Shown: positions 34,839 to 45,940, counted from the stretch's first letter. The stretch is DNA of 64,000 bases from Petaurus breviceps papuanus (GCA_028583685.1 JAMXIF010000003.1:52712525-52776524), one strand, 5' to 3'. Notes: generated from the sequence alone by a model not told the origin. Numbers and translations are program-made.

Positions 34839-35470
34839 GTGACCCCTGCCGCTGGAGCAGACTACATGGCAGGTGCAGTTCAGTACAAAACTTGCAGATG
34901 GCAGCAGCAGAGACTTGGAAGGAGAGCAGTAGCCATTGCAGATGATAGTGCAGTGGAGAGAATATCCCAACAGAAGACCCTAGCAGGGAGCAGGAGCAGA
35001 GAAATCAGCTGTCAGCCCAGTGATATCCCCTGATAAGCAGCTGACATTGGGCAGTTCTATGGGCAAGTAAGCAACAGTACCAGAGGCAGAGAGGTATTCC
35101 AGTCGGGAAACCATAATGAGGAGTGGCCTCCCCATGCTTTCTTTGCCACACATGTGTTCCCTTTTTAACCAGTACTGTGGGAATCTAGTCGTGTGTACCC
35201 TTGAGTCTATGATAAAAATTACCCCACCCCCAATCCCACCCCTTTTTCCCCTATGCTGTTTAGTTAAATGTATTTTGCTCTGAATTAGTATTAAGTATTA
35301 ATGTATCCTCTGGTTAGTCTGGTAAAAGAAAACTCATTGTGGGCTCAAGAGCTATGGTCTTCAGTGGACCCTGATCCATTGTGTGCCTTTTATCTATAAT
35401 AGCCTTTAGAGAACTTGTGACTGGGGGCAGGGGTCCCTACATTTAAAGACCCAGTAAGACCTTCAGCTCA
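34839..35470. other. Unclassified block, richer in G+C
   Basis: The first 250 bases are GC- and GCA-rich (GGCAGCAGCAGAGACTTGGA); a run of C-rich sequence (CCCCACCCCCAATCCCACCC) follows at about 35222. The 64-codon plus frame has no domain. It could be an LTR or a piece of a processed transcript, but I find no terminal repeats or poly-A tail to support either. Confidence 0.3.
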
Positions 35471-35909
35471 TTGAACCTCTGTGGAGATTTCACTGGAAAA
35501 CATGGTCAAGAAAAATACAGGATAGGAAGGCATGAAGAAGGTGTAGTGGGAGTGGGGGGAGGGCAGAGATATTCATTGAAAAATGTAAAACTTGAGAATG
35601 TCATCGTGGGTCAGATTCATATTTCATTCACTCCAGTATCTTGTTTCTGATACAGACAGCAGTGACTATGCTGTGAAAGGTCACGATTTTCCTTTGTGAC
35701 ATCCACAGAGATAAAGGATTTAGACCCCAGTATTTTCACTAACTCATCAATTGATGTTTCTAATTAGGTTTTAGCATATACATTCACATTCACCTTCTCT
35801 ATGTCAATTTACAATTTTAAGAACTTCTCAGATTTTGTCTTTCCAAATGAGTTCTAAGCATTTTAGTTTGTTCTCTAACTACTGGAGTAGAGTAGTTCCC
35901 ATTTCTACT
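35471..35909. other. Unique sequence, nothing recognised
   Basis: No gene or repeat supported. Confidence 0.5.
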
Positions 35910-36032
35910 GGATCAAGCAACAGGAATTTATTAAGCTTTTACTTCCAGGAACTGTTCTAAGTGCTGAGAATATAAATACAAGCAGAAAGAACGTTCTGAG
36001 AGGTTCTGAGTTCTGAAAGGTTCTGAGAGGAG
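35910..36032 (-). mobile_element. L2 LINE 3' end, antisense, with small tandem duplication
   Basis: CAGGAATTTATTAAGCTTTT, GGAACTGTTCTAAGTGCTGA is the reversed L2 terminus. At 35993-36030 the unit GTTCTGAGAG/GTTCTGAAAG is repeated about three times. Confidence 0.65.
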
Positions 36033-36221
36033 CCATCTAATCAGAGGGAAAGGCCACAGGACTGGAGAGTACGTTCAGTATGTGATTTCCAAGGCTGGAA
36101 TGAACTTCTAGCATTAAGAGGCTTTCTGGGGCAATGAAGAGAAAATTTGGAGTGCCACCTGGAGAAGAATGTCAAGTTCTATTATGTCGATCTTGAGATG
36201 TAGAAACTAGGCTAGAATTCC

Positions 36222-36222
<1 letters not shown>

Positions 36223-36266
<44 letters not shown>
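36223..36266. repeat. (GT)n microsatellite
   Basis: About 22 uninterrupted GT units. Confidence 0.97.
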
Positions 36267-36268
<2 letters not shown>

Positions 36269-36395
36269 GAGAGATAGATAATAGATAAGTGGTATATCTG
36301 TCTCTCTCCATATCTATGTATATGTATGTGTGTATATATATATGTGTATATATACACACAAATGCATATATATGAACATGTGTATGTATTTGGTT
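36267..36395. repeat. GATA/TATG low-complexity tract
   Basis: AGATAGATAATAGATAAG, then TATGTATATGTATGTG and TATATATATATG blocks adjoining the GT repeat. Confidence 0.85.
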
Positions 36396-36489
36396 TTTGT
36401 CCATAAGTGGCATATTATCCTCTGTTTTGTTTCCAGGATTTTCTTGATTATGACCAATATTTTGCTGACCTTTTTGAGGCCATAGCAAC

Positions 36490-36545
36490 ATATTCATTAG
36501 TCAAATATTTATTAAATGCTTACTATAAGCATACCATTCCTTTCC
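36490..36545 (-). mobile_element. L2 LINE 3' terminus, short antisense piece
   Basis: TCAAATATTTATTAAATGCT, TACTATAAGCATACCATTCC is the reversed L2 tip. Confidence 0.55.
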
Positions 36546-37429
36546 TGGGTCATGACTAAGGATTGAGAATCCCTCACCCCTTCAGTATAGTTAGGCTATT
36601 TTTCTCTAATAGTTCTTCTTTCTTGCACTAAACTGTCTGCTTCTTTTTTGTCTCAAAACCTTGTGAAGTATTTCTACAATTTAATTCTAAAATCTGTGTT
36701 ATTCCTGTTAAGAATATACTTAAAATCCTTGTTCTGAGCTGTCCAATCTTAAACTTAATAACCCACATAGCCAAATTTATTTCAGAATCATCAAAACTTA
36801 ATTTAGTACTGGCTCTTTGAAAAGTCACCTCCCCTTGCATAGTTTCTAGGTCCATATGTCAATTGACTGACTGTATAAGATCGTCATTGGTTAAAAATAG
36901 AGTCATTAAGCCTTTCAAAGACTCTGTTATTTCTCATACTAAGACTATACTATGTGTCTTTTGATTAATTTTCTAGTTAATTTGAGTATTTAATATCCTT
37001 TTAGAATGAGGTCATCTTATATTACCAAATAAAGTACGTTTTGTTATTTCAAAAGGTTTGTTTGTTATTAGTAGTAGTAAAATAATGCATAGCCCTTGGG
37101 TTTTTATTTTTTAAATTTCTTTGCAAACATTATTCCTCTTTTCCTAGCTGACTCTGCAGTTCTTTTGGGAGCCAAGCTTATCAATTTTAATAGGTGCTTT
37201 GATTCATAATGGATAATATAGCATGGTCATGAATGTCTCCAGTATATTAACATTTCTTTACATGTGACTGAACAAAAAGACAAGGTAGAGTTTATTTAAT
37301 GGCAGGAGTAAAATTTTACCATTTTCACTGTGAATTACATCTCTGTACCAGAAAACTTTAAGCCTAAAGACTGGAGCTCCCTGACTTTAGGTATGTTGTC
37401 TCATCTGTTTATAATTCAGTTAGAGAGCT
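36546..37429. other. Unique AT-rich sequence
   Basis: A 75-codon minus frame at 36628-36855 has no domain support. Nothing else recognised. Confidence 0.5.
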
Positions 37430-37545
37430 TACAAATGTTTATTGAATGTCTACCATGTAAAGAGTCCTTTGCCAGTTATTAGGAAAAATTCAAAGTCAAG
37501 ATGAGTTCTTCTCTCATGGAGTTTACAGTTTAGGGAATCTGTATT
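37430..37545 (-). mobile_element. L2 LINE 3' end, antisense
   Basis: CAAATGTTTATTGAATGTCT, ACCATGTAAAGAGTCCTTTG and CTCATGGAGTTTACAGTTTA match the reversed L2 3' region. Confidence 0.7.
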
Positions 37546-37904
37546 TACCTCTGCTAGTTTACACCTATTCAATGTTGATTTAAAAAGAAAAACAACTTGA
37601 ACATTTTTTTCTTATTAGAAGAGTACTTCAACTGAACTGGTGAAGATAATACTCAATATTCAGGATTATTCTGAGAAGCAGCATAACTCAATGCACAAGG
37701 ACTGATTTCTAAAAAATGTATAAATCAAAATATGGCCTTGGAGAATCAATTGCTGTCTCTATAAATGAATACAATAGCCATCTTCCCATTGGCTTCTGTC
37801 AAGTCCATAAATGGTTACTATGCAACTCTTGATTAGTGAGATACAAATTTTTCATGTTACAGATTAGTTGTAGTAAACTGCATCATACCCCATCTTTTCA
37901 TTCA
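37546..37904. other. Unique sequence, nothing recognised
   Basis: No gene or repeat supported. Confidence 0.5.
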
Positions 37905-38065
37905 ACTTCATAAGAAAATCATTTTACCTTTGTGAGTCTCAATGTGCTCATCTGAAAAAATAATAAAAAATACTTGCATTATGCACTATATTTGGCTGTG
38001 ACGAGGGAAAGTATTTTTGTATACCTATATAAACATGAGCAATTACTATTGTTGCCATTTTGACA
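37905..38065 (+). mobile_element. MIR-type SINE, 3' half
   Basis: GTGAGTCTCAATGTGCTCAT, CTGAAAAAATAATAAAAAAT, a diverged middle and tail with AAGTATTTTTGTATACC and ATGAGCAATTACTATTGTT. Confidence 0.6.
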
Positions 38066-40271
38066 CTCATCCTCTGGCTGTTACTATGTTCTTATGTAAT
38101 ACATTCAATAGTACTTAGAGTAAACCATAATTAAGGAAGTGAATGGGGGTGGGGGAAGACTTTGGGATCATCTACAGTTGGAATAATCTGTTCTACTATG
38201 CTCCATTTGCAGAACTGTTAAAATGCTAAATAACAATGGTCTGGGAATTCACAGAAAAAAATATGCAAAAGATGCAAAACCTTTTGGTACTCTGTTAATA
38301 TAAAATATTATTTAATTCATCCAAGCAAGAAAATTCTCATCTGCAAAGGCAGAGCATCCAAGCAACTGAACTTAAGGGTTTCCTTTCCTCCCACTCCTCA
38401 ACAGCATGCACCCCAGAAGGGCCTTTTCCACAGCTGTATGAAATCTAAGTGGAAAGGTTATTCCATTCCTCTCCTCTAACACAATCTGTGGTTCTTTGTT
38501 CTGGGCAGAGGGAGAGAACAGAGCTACCCAAGCATGTTGCCAACTTGTCCCCATTTCTCCACCCCTTAATCCCCTCCCCAGTTTTCATGTGTTCTGAATC
38601 CCACTAACCCTCTCCCTTTTCTCCCTTCCACTTAACTTTCTGCTTCTTGCAAAGGCATCGGTGTGCAAGGGTCTAGCTAGGTGGGTGAGTGTTAACATGC
38701 TGTTCATCTGCATAAATTATTATTACATGAGAGAAGGTTTGATTTGTGTGTGAGCTATAGAAATTGAATGACACAGAAATGTCATCTATCCATCTGTCAT
38801 TTTGATATGTCTTAATTTTTATAAAAGATTTGTTTAAATGCTAATTTCCAAAATTGTCTAGACTAAGATTACTACTCATTTTAAAATCCTATCTCTGTCC
38901 CAATAATGTTCATAGACCGGGTTCCTAGACACCAAACCATAGACATAATTATTCTAGAAGTTGGGTTGTTTGGTTGTGTTAGTTTTTCTTTGGAAGCTTA
39001 AACATTTTGTCTTTATTTATAATCATAAATATTCTTTTGGTGTAGAGGGAAACCTAATAGGCATAAACCCTTCCCCGAAGAGTCTTATAACCTCAGCCTG
39101 AAGTAAATGCAGGTACTTTAGGAGAAAGGGAGAAGGAGAGAAGAATGTTTTGCACATGTCATAACTACAAAAGAATGTAGATCTCACTTTATATTCCCCA
39201 ATCTTCTTCCTCCCTTCTCTTTTCTCATGTCTATCATTTCCTCCCACAAGGAGGCAGAAATTGGGAAGGAAATAAATTCAAATTTATTTATTTTTCTTTC
39301 TTGGATTATTCTTCTGCTGTTTTAGCAGTCTCAGTATTGGATGCATACGTATGTAAAATGTCAAATGAGTGTCCGCATACAAATAGTTAAACTTTAGTTT
39401 TCAGCTGCTTTTTTTTTTCGTGGCAGATCCTATTATTTGCATGTCCCTTGTATTCTTGGCAGTCTCTCTGTGGTTAGGGGAATTCCACTGTGGAATGCTC
39501 TCTCTATACCATCATCACTTTTTACTATAGCCCTTAAGTACTTTTTGTTTCCTTAATTAGAGATCTCTAAGTAACATTTTCATTTATGAGTTTAATGCTG
39601 CTACATTTTACCATAGACATAGACAGTAAGTCTCTTGAGAGGTGAAACAAACCATTCATTAAAATGATTAACCATGGTTAAATGACAGTGAAAGTTGTAT
39701 TGTCTGATTTCATCCCCTTTAAACGTTGTCCTGCTTTAAATTTCATTTCAAAAAGAATGAGCTATTCTTATCTTAAGTTCCTCAGGATCAGGCCATTATA
39801 ACCCTTCTTTTGATGACTATTGTATTCTAACAGAGCTTGAGATGAGCTGCCAATCATTATTAACCCTTTTCTCCCTAGACTTATGGGTCAGAGAGCAATT
39901 TTGAGTTCTTCATACTGAAGTTGTTTATCCTTCCAGGTTTCCCAACCCATATTTTATAGATGTGACAGGCTTAAATAATGTGATACTTTTATATACTGGT
40001 GAGGTCTCTATTGGGAGGTTTTTTTAATGCCTGACTCTATAATTGAAATATGACACTGTTATATAAAATGTTTGGTAACTTAATTCCAGAAATCCATTCT
40101 TAATTCCTTAGATACATACTGACTTATTTAAAAAGTAAAAATGCTTTTAAAAAAAATTAAAGGCATAAGAACTAAAAGGAAAGTCTTATTTATTTATTTT
40201 TCTCTTTAATGAATGAATCCTCAAAAGTCTTAAGCCTGTACCCTGAACTGGCTAAACTTTTTGTTTTGGCC
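38066..40271. other. Long repeat-poor unique block
   Basis: About 2.2 kb without a SINE or LINE that I can recognise. Minus frames at 38372-38554 and 39023-39247 show no domain. Repeat-poor stretches can hold conserved non-coding elements, but I cannot show conservation from one sequence. Confidence 0.5.
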
Positions 40272-40410
40272 ATGGATATATATGTATGTGTGCACATACA
40301 TGTGTGGTTATGTGTGTATATGTGTGCAATACACATATGTGATATACATGTATATACATGCACACAACTATATGCGTCTACATACATGTGTGTATGCATA
40401 TATCTCTATA
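40272..40410. repeat. TG/CA/TA low-complexity tract
   Basis: Degenerate ATATATGTATGTGTGC, CATACATGTG and ACACATATG blocks. Frames on both strands are repeat artefacts. Confidence 0.9.
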
Positions 40411-40984
40411 AGAGAGGATAGTTAAGAAATATGTTAGTTTTTTTAATCAAATGAAACATAAACAGAGTAGTTTGTTTTTTTTTTTTTCATCTAGATTGAC
40501 AATGTTACAGATGCTGAAAATGGCGTTTAGGGTAGAGGGGATATAGAAGTTAAATACTTTTATCTCTTTTTTTTCTCCATTAATTTTTAAGAGCTTTAGT
40601 GATACCTCTTGCTTTTATATCACATTCATTTGCAAATATGGCCTTCTCCCTATGTTGCCCAAGGATCCTTCTCTTGTATCAGTTTTTTAAAATAGTTCAG
40701 CAAAACCAACCAAAACATCAACATATAATATCATCTACAACATTCCACATCTGCTGTTCCTCACGTCTTCAGTGAAGGATGAAGATGTGTTTTTTCATCT
40801 CTTCATGGGCCAAGATTAACTATTATAATGAGATAAAATTCAGTGTTATTTTACAATTCATTCCATTTACATTGTTGTAATTATTATGGATATTGTTTTC
40901 CTGGTTCTGTTCACTTCACTCTGCATGAATTCATAGGGATTGTAACAGATCAGAGGTTCTTAAACTACAGTCCATGGTTAGTGA
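40411..40984. other. Unique sequence, nothing recognised
   Basis: Contains a T-run at about 40470-40487. No gene or repeat supported. Confidence 0.5.
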
Positions 40985-41125
40985 AATCCTGCCTTAGACA
41001 TTTACTAGCTACATTACTCTGGGCAAGTCACTTAACCTCATTGCCTCAGTTTCCTGAGCAGTAAAATGAGGGAGTTGGTCTTGATCTCCTCTAAGTTTCC
41101 TTGCTAACTATAGGCTCCTATGATC
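40985..41125 (+). mobile_element. MIR-related SINE, 5'-truncated
   Basis: AAATCCTGCCTTAGACATTT, ACTCTGGGCAAGTCACTTAA, TGCCTCAGTTTCCTGAGCAG and tail GGTCTTGATCTCCTCTAAG. Confidence 0.8.
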
Positions 41126-41564
41126 CTTTGAATATGTATCTAAGGAAATGTATCTATAGATTGAAATTCTGGAATACTATTACCACATTTTTAGGTGACT
41201 ATCACATTTCCTTGGAGTGGAGGGTGGGTAGAGAAACATTCCATGGATCTAAATGGATAACATTTCCTTTAAGGATTGTCATTTACCAAACATTCAATTA
41301 CACAAGCATTTATTAAGTACTTACCATATGGAAGGTCCTGCATTAAACACTGGGGATAAAAACAAAAAAAAAAAAAAAGCAAATACACTTTATCCTCAAG
41401 GAGCTTAAGAATTTCAGGGCAGAGTAGAAAAAGACAGCGCCAACAACTGGAACAATCAGGACATAAAACTTGAACTGAGCCTTTAATGGAACTAAGAATT
41501 CAAAAAATTGGAGATGAGAAGGGAGAGCATCCCAGTGTAATAAGAAAAATTCTGGCTCAACTTT

Positions 41565-41985
41565 GTTACTGCCATTTACTTAAGATGAGTAGGTAATGTA
41601 AGTGTCTAAAACCTACAAAATCAAATTGAAATATCAGCTATAGTCCTTCTATTAAATGGTCAGCTTTTGCTCTGTTTGCAAATTCCAGCTGAGATATCAG
41701 CTATAGTTCTGGTATTTATCAGCTAGTTTCCAGCTTTACCTGATATAGATCATCTGCTTTTGCTATCTGTTCTTTGGTTTGTAATCATCATCTTTCCTTA
41801 TTTACCTTTTCAAAATCCACTGTACCCATCTTGCTTATGTAACCAAAACCCATATAAGATTGCTGAAATGTCTGTTCAGGACTCACTGATTTTTTGCATA
41901 CAGTAAGTCTATACTAGGAGTGTAAAATCAGTTTTCCATGTCTCTGCATTGTTGATTGTATAATTGGCAGCGGTACCTATCAACG
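41565..41985 (+). mobile_element. LTR-like fragment (possible solo LTR), fossil
   Basis: Lies between two pieces of one antisense L2, so it is an insertion. It has a promoter-like CCCATATAAGATTGC, followed by GTCTGTTCAGGACTCACTG, and upstream a repeated ATATCAGCTATAGT (two copies about 70 bases apart). It carries no protein-coding part. The exact ends, family and age are uncertain. It is younger than the L2 and appears degraded. Confidence 0.33.
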
Positions 41986-42750
41986 GATCCTCAGATAATG
42001 TTTGTCACACCAGATGACAGTCTGTGGAAAAGACATATTGAACAAGATGGAATTCCATATATAAGGAATAGCAAGTAGGTCAATTTGTCTATAAAGTAGA
42101 GTAGATGAAAAGGAATAATGTGAAATCAATGTAGATATATAGATTGGAGCCAGATTTTGAAGGGCTTTAAATGCCAAACAAAAGAATTTGTATTTTATCC
42201 TAGAAAGTGTAGGGTACCACTGAAGCTTCTTGAGCTGGAGACTAACTTGGTCAACCTGTCAGTTTGGGCTTTAAGGAGTTGTTTCTAGGATTGATTGAAG
42301 AGGAGTGAGGAGTACTGCCATTGTTCAAACAAGAGGCAATAAGAAACCTAAACTAGGCTTGTGGTTGTGTGATTGGAGAGGAGACAGAGCCAAGAGACAT
42401 AGAGAAAGAATTAACAGGACTGGGAGAATGATTGGATTGGGGGGGGGGGGGGTAGAGGAGGTGGGGAGAGAAAGACAAGAGTTGAGGATAATGCCGAGAT
42501 TATATCTCTGGGTGACTGTAAGCAGAAAGAGGGATGTTATAAAGAAGATTTAGGGGGGAAGATAATGAGCTCTGTTTTAGATGTTTTGCTTTTGAGATAT
42601 CCATGAGACACTCAGGGTGACATTCATTTTTCCCCAGTGATATGGGACTGGAGATTAAGGGAGAGATGTATGCTAGATATGGAGATTTGGGATGATATCT
42701 GTATTGAGATGAGAATTGAACTGTGGGAGCTGATAACATAGACAAGAACT

Positions 42751-42890
42751 CAGGTCTGGGGAAACTGTAGCTTCAAGATCTAGGACCTCAAGTGCAGCCC
42801 TAGACCAGAACTTTGGATTGGGTCAAAGGGCTGCACTTAAGGACCTAGAGAGCCACAAGTGGCCTCAAGGCTGCAGGTTCTGCACCCCTG
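42751..42890. mobile_element. hAT-type MITE, palindromic
   Basis: Starts CAGGTCTGGGGAAACTG and ends TGCAGGTTCTGCACCCCTG, with the inside (TCAAGTGCAGCCC ... GGGCTGCACTTA) folding back on itself. It is the same family as 49124-49326, but shorter. No transposase. Target duplication not clear. It interrupts the antisense L2. Confidence 0.8.
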
Positions 42891-43100
42891 GAGAAGATAA
42901 TATTGAAAGAGAGAAAAGGATCCTGGATGGAGTTTGGCGGCATATCCAATCTCAGTGGGCAGGATATGGATGATGATCCAGCAAGGGAAACTGAGGAGTC
43001 AGTGAAATATTAAGTGGCTCCTGTATGCCAGACATTTGTCAGACAGGTAGAAATTAAAACCAGGAGGGTTAACCAATGTCTTGAAGATCTAGTTAGTAGA

Positions 43101-43644
43101 GTTTGATTTTTGTGATTCTTGGCAGCCAGTTAGAAGACTAGGCATTTTTATTAACAATAAGAGGCACCAAAAGTATCCCTTTTAACCACATTTAATAAAA
43201 CCACCTACTAGCACATCTGTGTCTTACTTAACCTTCAATTTATTCTCTTTAATTTAGAAGCTGTAATAGCTGAAGAGTGAATGGGATGGGGAGGGAAGGG
43301 AAGGGCACTGATGCTATAGACTATAGGTACTGGAAATCAACTTCTTAGCTGAATTTTAGAGTCAACTAACAGCATATTAAAATGAGTAACACTTGAAATC
43401 ATAAGGCAGTAGAGAAATGTAAGTGACTGCTGTTATTAGAATTTTTATCAGAAAAGCCAGGAAACCAAGTGTCTGGTTTATTTTGTGGTGACAGAAGCAG
43501 CTGAAGGAAGAGGATGAGAGATAGGTTTGATTAAGGGACAGAACTGTGAAGGAGAAGAAACACATACAAGATGCATCAACTGTTGCCAAACTTTAGTCAG
43601 ACATCCATATTGTCAAGATATTCAGATTCTTTTAAGTATCTCCG
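43101..43644. other. Unique sequence, nothing recognised
   Basis: No gene supported; the 70-codon minus frame at 43377-43589 is not convincing. Confidence 0.5.
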
Positions 43645-43912
43645 TAGCAGCTAGGTGTAGAGAATAGAGCACCAGACTTGGAACCAGAAAGATCTGAGTG
43701 CGAATGTGACCTCAGACACTTATTCCTCATAAGTGCCTCTTCAGACACTTACTAGCTGTGTGATGCTGGGCAAGTCACTTAACCCCTATTTGCTTCAGTT
43801 TTCTGTAAAATGAGAACACACTGGAAGAAGGAAATGGAAATCCACTCCAGTACCTTTACTAAGAAATTTGTCCATGGGGTCATGTAGGGTTGGACACAAT
43901 TGAACAATAAAA
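43645..43912 (+). mobile_element. Mar-1-type SINE, complete, with internal duplication
   Basis: GTAGCAGCTAGGTGTAGAGA, GCACCAGACTTGGAACCAGA, GCTGGGCAAGTCACTTAACC, tail GTCATGTAGGGTTGGACACA and TTGAACAATAAAAG. The TCAGACACTTA segment occurs twice, so about 30 bases were duplicated inside the copy. Confidence 0.9.
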
Positions 43913-44049
43913 GACTATAGTTTTCTGAGACACTGAATTTAAGGAGATGCAGAAAATAATGACAAAGCGCAGTATCCAGTAATCTTAGAGGAGCAAAATG
44001 CAAATTGAATTTGTTGCCAGAGCAACTTTGTTAAAGCCAGTTTCGCTAT

Positions 44050-44165
44050 TTCCTATTTGTGAGATCTTGGTCACAGCCTCCCTAGCCTGTAGTTTCTTCA
44101 TCTATAAAATGAGAAGTAAGGATTAGATGTCTTCTAAGACTTTTTCCAGCACTGAATCTATAGGA
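44050..44165 (+). mobile_element. MIR-related SINE, 3' part
   Basis: GTGAGATCTTGGTCACAGCC, GTAGTTTCTTCATCTATAAA and tail GGATTAGATGTCTTCTAAGA. Confidence 0.7.
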
Positions 44166-44227
44166 GTAGGAGTAATGTTAAAAAGAACCATTAGGCTCCT
44201 TGGTGGTAATTTGGCAGTAAAAATAAT

Positions 44228-44512
44228 AGTTAATAAACAGTTATTAAGCACCTACTATGTGCCAGATAAGGTGCTAAGTGCTGAGTATACAAAAAGAGGC
44301 AAAAGACAGTCCCCTGCCCTCAAGGAGCTCACCATCAAATAGGGAAGAAAAGCAAACAAATATGTACAAATAAGATACATGCAGGATAGATAGGAAGCAA
44401 CTAAGAGAAGAAAGGGACTAAAATTAAGAGGGGTTTGGAAAGGTTTCCTATAGAAGATAGGATTTTAATTGGAACTTGAAGGAAGTCAGTAGGTGAAGCT
44501 GAGGAGGGAGAG
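44228..44512 (-). mobile_element. L2 LINE 3' region, antisense, well preserved
   Basis: ACAGTTATTAAGCACCTACT, ATGTGCCAGATAAGGTGCTA, CCCTGCCCTCAAGGAGCTCA and GGAAAGGTTTCCTATAGAAG are close to the L2 consensus as I remember it, so this copy is younger than most L2 here. Confidence 0.9.
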
Positions 44513-44744
44513 TCTCCTCTTATATTGAGTACTTTATCTAATGAAATTAAATGAGTAAAAAGCACTTGAACTCAGTGCCTAGGACATAAAAGGCACCCTT
44601 TTATTGCATATTCCTTTCTTTTCCCTTCCCTTTTAGACTTTAAATTTTCACACATACATAGGAGCCAGCCATAAAGTCAACAATTAGGCACTATTCAGTC
44701 AAATAGTTATTATTACATGATTACAGTTTTTTAGCCATTTATTT

Positions 44745-44890
44745 GAGGGCCATTTTGGTGTCAACAATAGGGAGCTTTCTTTGGAGCCAGAAAAACCCAA
44801 GTTCAAGTCCTAGTACTTTAGGTTCTAGAGAGTTTCTTCATCTGGAAATACCCTATACCAGTGAAATCATAGGTCTATCCCCTATCCTTA
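44745..44890 (+). mobile_element. Ther-2-like CORE-SINE, internally deleted
   Basis: GGGAGCTTTCTTTGGAGCCA, CCCAAGTTCAAGTCCTAGTA, then directly the tail CTAGAGAGTTTCTTCATCTG and CCAGTGAAATCATAGGTCTA. Much of the middle is missing. Confidence 0.65.
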
Positions 44891-45009
44891 TTGGCCTATT
44901 TAAACTGGTCAAAATAGTTTCTCTATCTTCGTTGGGATTTAAATTTTGTTTGTTTTTTTTGCTTGTGGTTTTTTGTTTGTTTGTTTATCTCTAGGATACA
45001 CTACTACTT

Positions 45010-45225
45010 CTAATAATAAATAATACCAGGTTCTTTGCTAAGCACTTTGCAAATATTACCTCAGGTCATCTTCAAAACAGCCCTGGGAAATAGGTGCTAT
45101 TATTGTCCCCATTTTATAGATGAAGGAACTGAAGCAAAAAGAGGTTAGATTATTTGCCCAAGGTCACATAGCTAGTATCTGAGGTCATATTTGAATTCAG
45201 GTCTAGACACTGTGCCACCTAGTGG
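45010..45225 (-). mobile_element. Ther-1/MIR CORE-SINE, antisense, near full length
   Basis: AGCACTTTGCAAATATTACC, GGAAATAGGTGCTATTATTG, CCCAAGGTCACATAGCTAGT and head GACACTGTGCCACCTAGTGG. Immediately followed by the purine repeat. Confidence 0.85.
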
Positions 45226-45539
45226 GGAGGAGGATGGAAGGGGGAGAGAGGGGGGAGGGAAGGGGGCAGGAAGAGAGAAAGAGAGAGAGAGAAGGAGGGA
45301 GGGAGGAAAGAAGGAAGGAAGGAAGGAAGGANNNNNNNNNNNNNNNNNNNNNNNNNNNNNNNNNNNNNNNNNNNNNNNNNNNNNNNNNNNNNNNNNNNNN
45401 NNNNNNNNNNNNNNNNNNNNNNNNNNNNNNNTGAAGGAAGGAAGGAAGGAAGGAAGGAAGGAAGGAAGGAAGGAAGGAAGGAAAAGAAAGAAAGAAAGAA
45501 AGGAAGGAAGGAAGGAAGGAAAAGAAAGAAAGGAAGGAA

Positions 45540-45609
<70 letters not shown>

Positions 45610-45629
45610 AAAGAGGGAGGGAGGGAGGA

Positions 45630-45701
<72 letters not shown>

Positions 45702-45731
45702 AAAGAGGGAGGGAGGGAGGAAAGAAATGAA
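45226..45731. repeat. Long purine-only repeat, (GGAA)n and (GAAA)n
   Basis: Nearly pure purine on the plus strand. It moves from GGGGGAGA types through (GGAA)n to blocks of (GAAA)n separated by GAGGGAGGGAGGGAGG. The two GAAA/GAGGGAGG blocks (about 45539-45629 and 45630-45721) look like a duplicated array. The 179- and 209-codon frames of Phe-Leu-Ser or Lys-Glu-Arg repeats here are not genes. Confidence 0.97.
45332..45431. other. Assembly gap of 100 N
   Basis: Exactly 100 N inside the repeat. A round length suggests a placeholder, not a measured gap. Confidence 0.98.
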
Positions 45732-45744
45732 ACTTCAAACATTT

Positions 45745-45940
45745 TAAAATATTACCATAGGTTATACTCACAAAAATTCTGGAAGGTATTATCATACTCA
45801 TTTTTCAGATGGGGAAACTAAGGCTGACAGCAGTTAAATGACTTGCCCAGGGTCACACAACTAGTTAGTGTCTGAAGCCACATTTGAATTCAGCTCTTCT
45901 CCACTCCAGGTTCAGCCCTCTGCTGACTGCAGAAGCTAGC
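45745..45940 (-). mobile_element. MIR-type SINE, antisense
   Basis: TCATTTTTCAGATGGGGAAA, GACTTGCCCAGGGTCACACA and CCTCTGCTGACTGCAGAAGC in reversed order. Confidence 0.8.

Larger units (their letters stand above)
41290..43100 (-). mobile_element. L2 LINE, 3' end to ORF2, antisense, interrupted twice
   Basis: The 3' end (ACAAGCATTTATTAAGTACT) starts at 41290. GGAGCCAGATTTTGAAGGGC, TGAGCTGGAGACTAACTTGG, GATAATGAGCTCTGTTTTAG and TGATGATCCAGCAAGGGAAA follow in antisense order. It is interrupted by an LTR-like piece (about 41565-41985) and by a hAT MITE (42751-42890). A run of 14 G lies near 42439. Confidence 0.82.

Noticed and set aside
41940-41985. TTGGCAGCGG after the LTR-like fragment as a primer-binding site of a longer retroviral copy
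   Set aside because: L2 sequence resumes within a few bases, so there is no internal retroviral part; the match is too short to be meaningful.
45172-45801. Long open frames (up to 209 codons) rich in Phe-Leu-Ser-Pro or Lys-Glu-Arg
   Set aside because: They are translations of the (GGAA)/(GAAA) repeat and run through the N gap.
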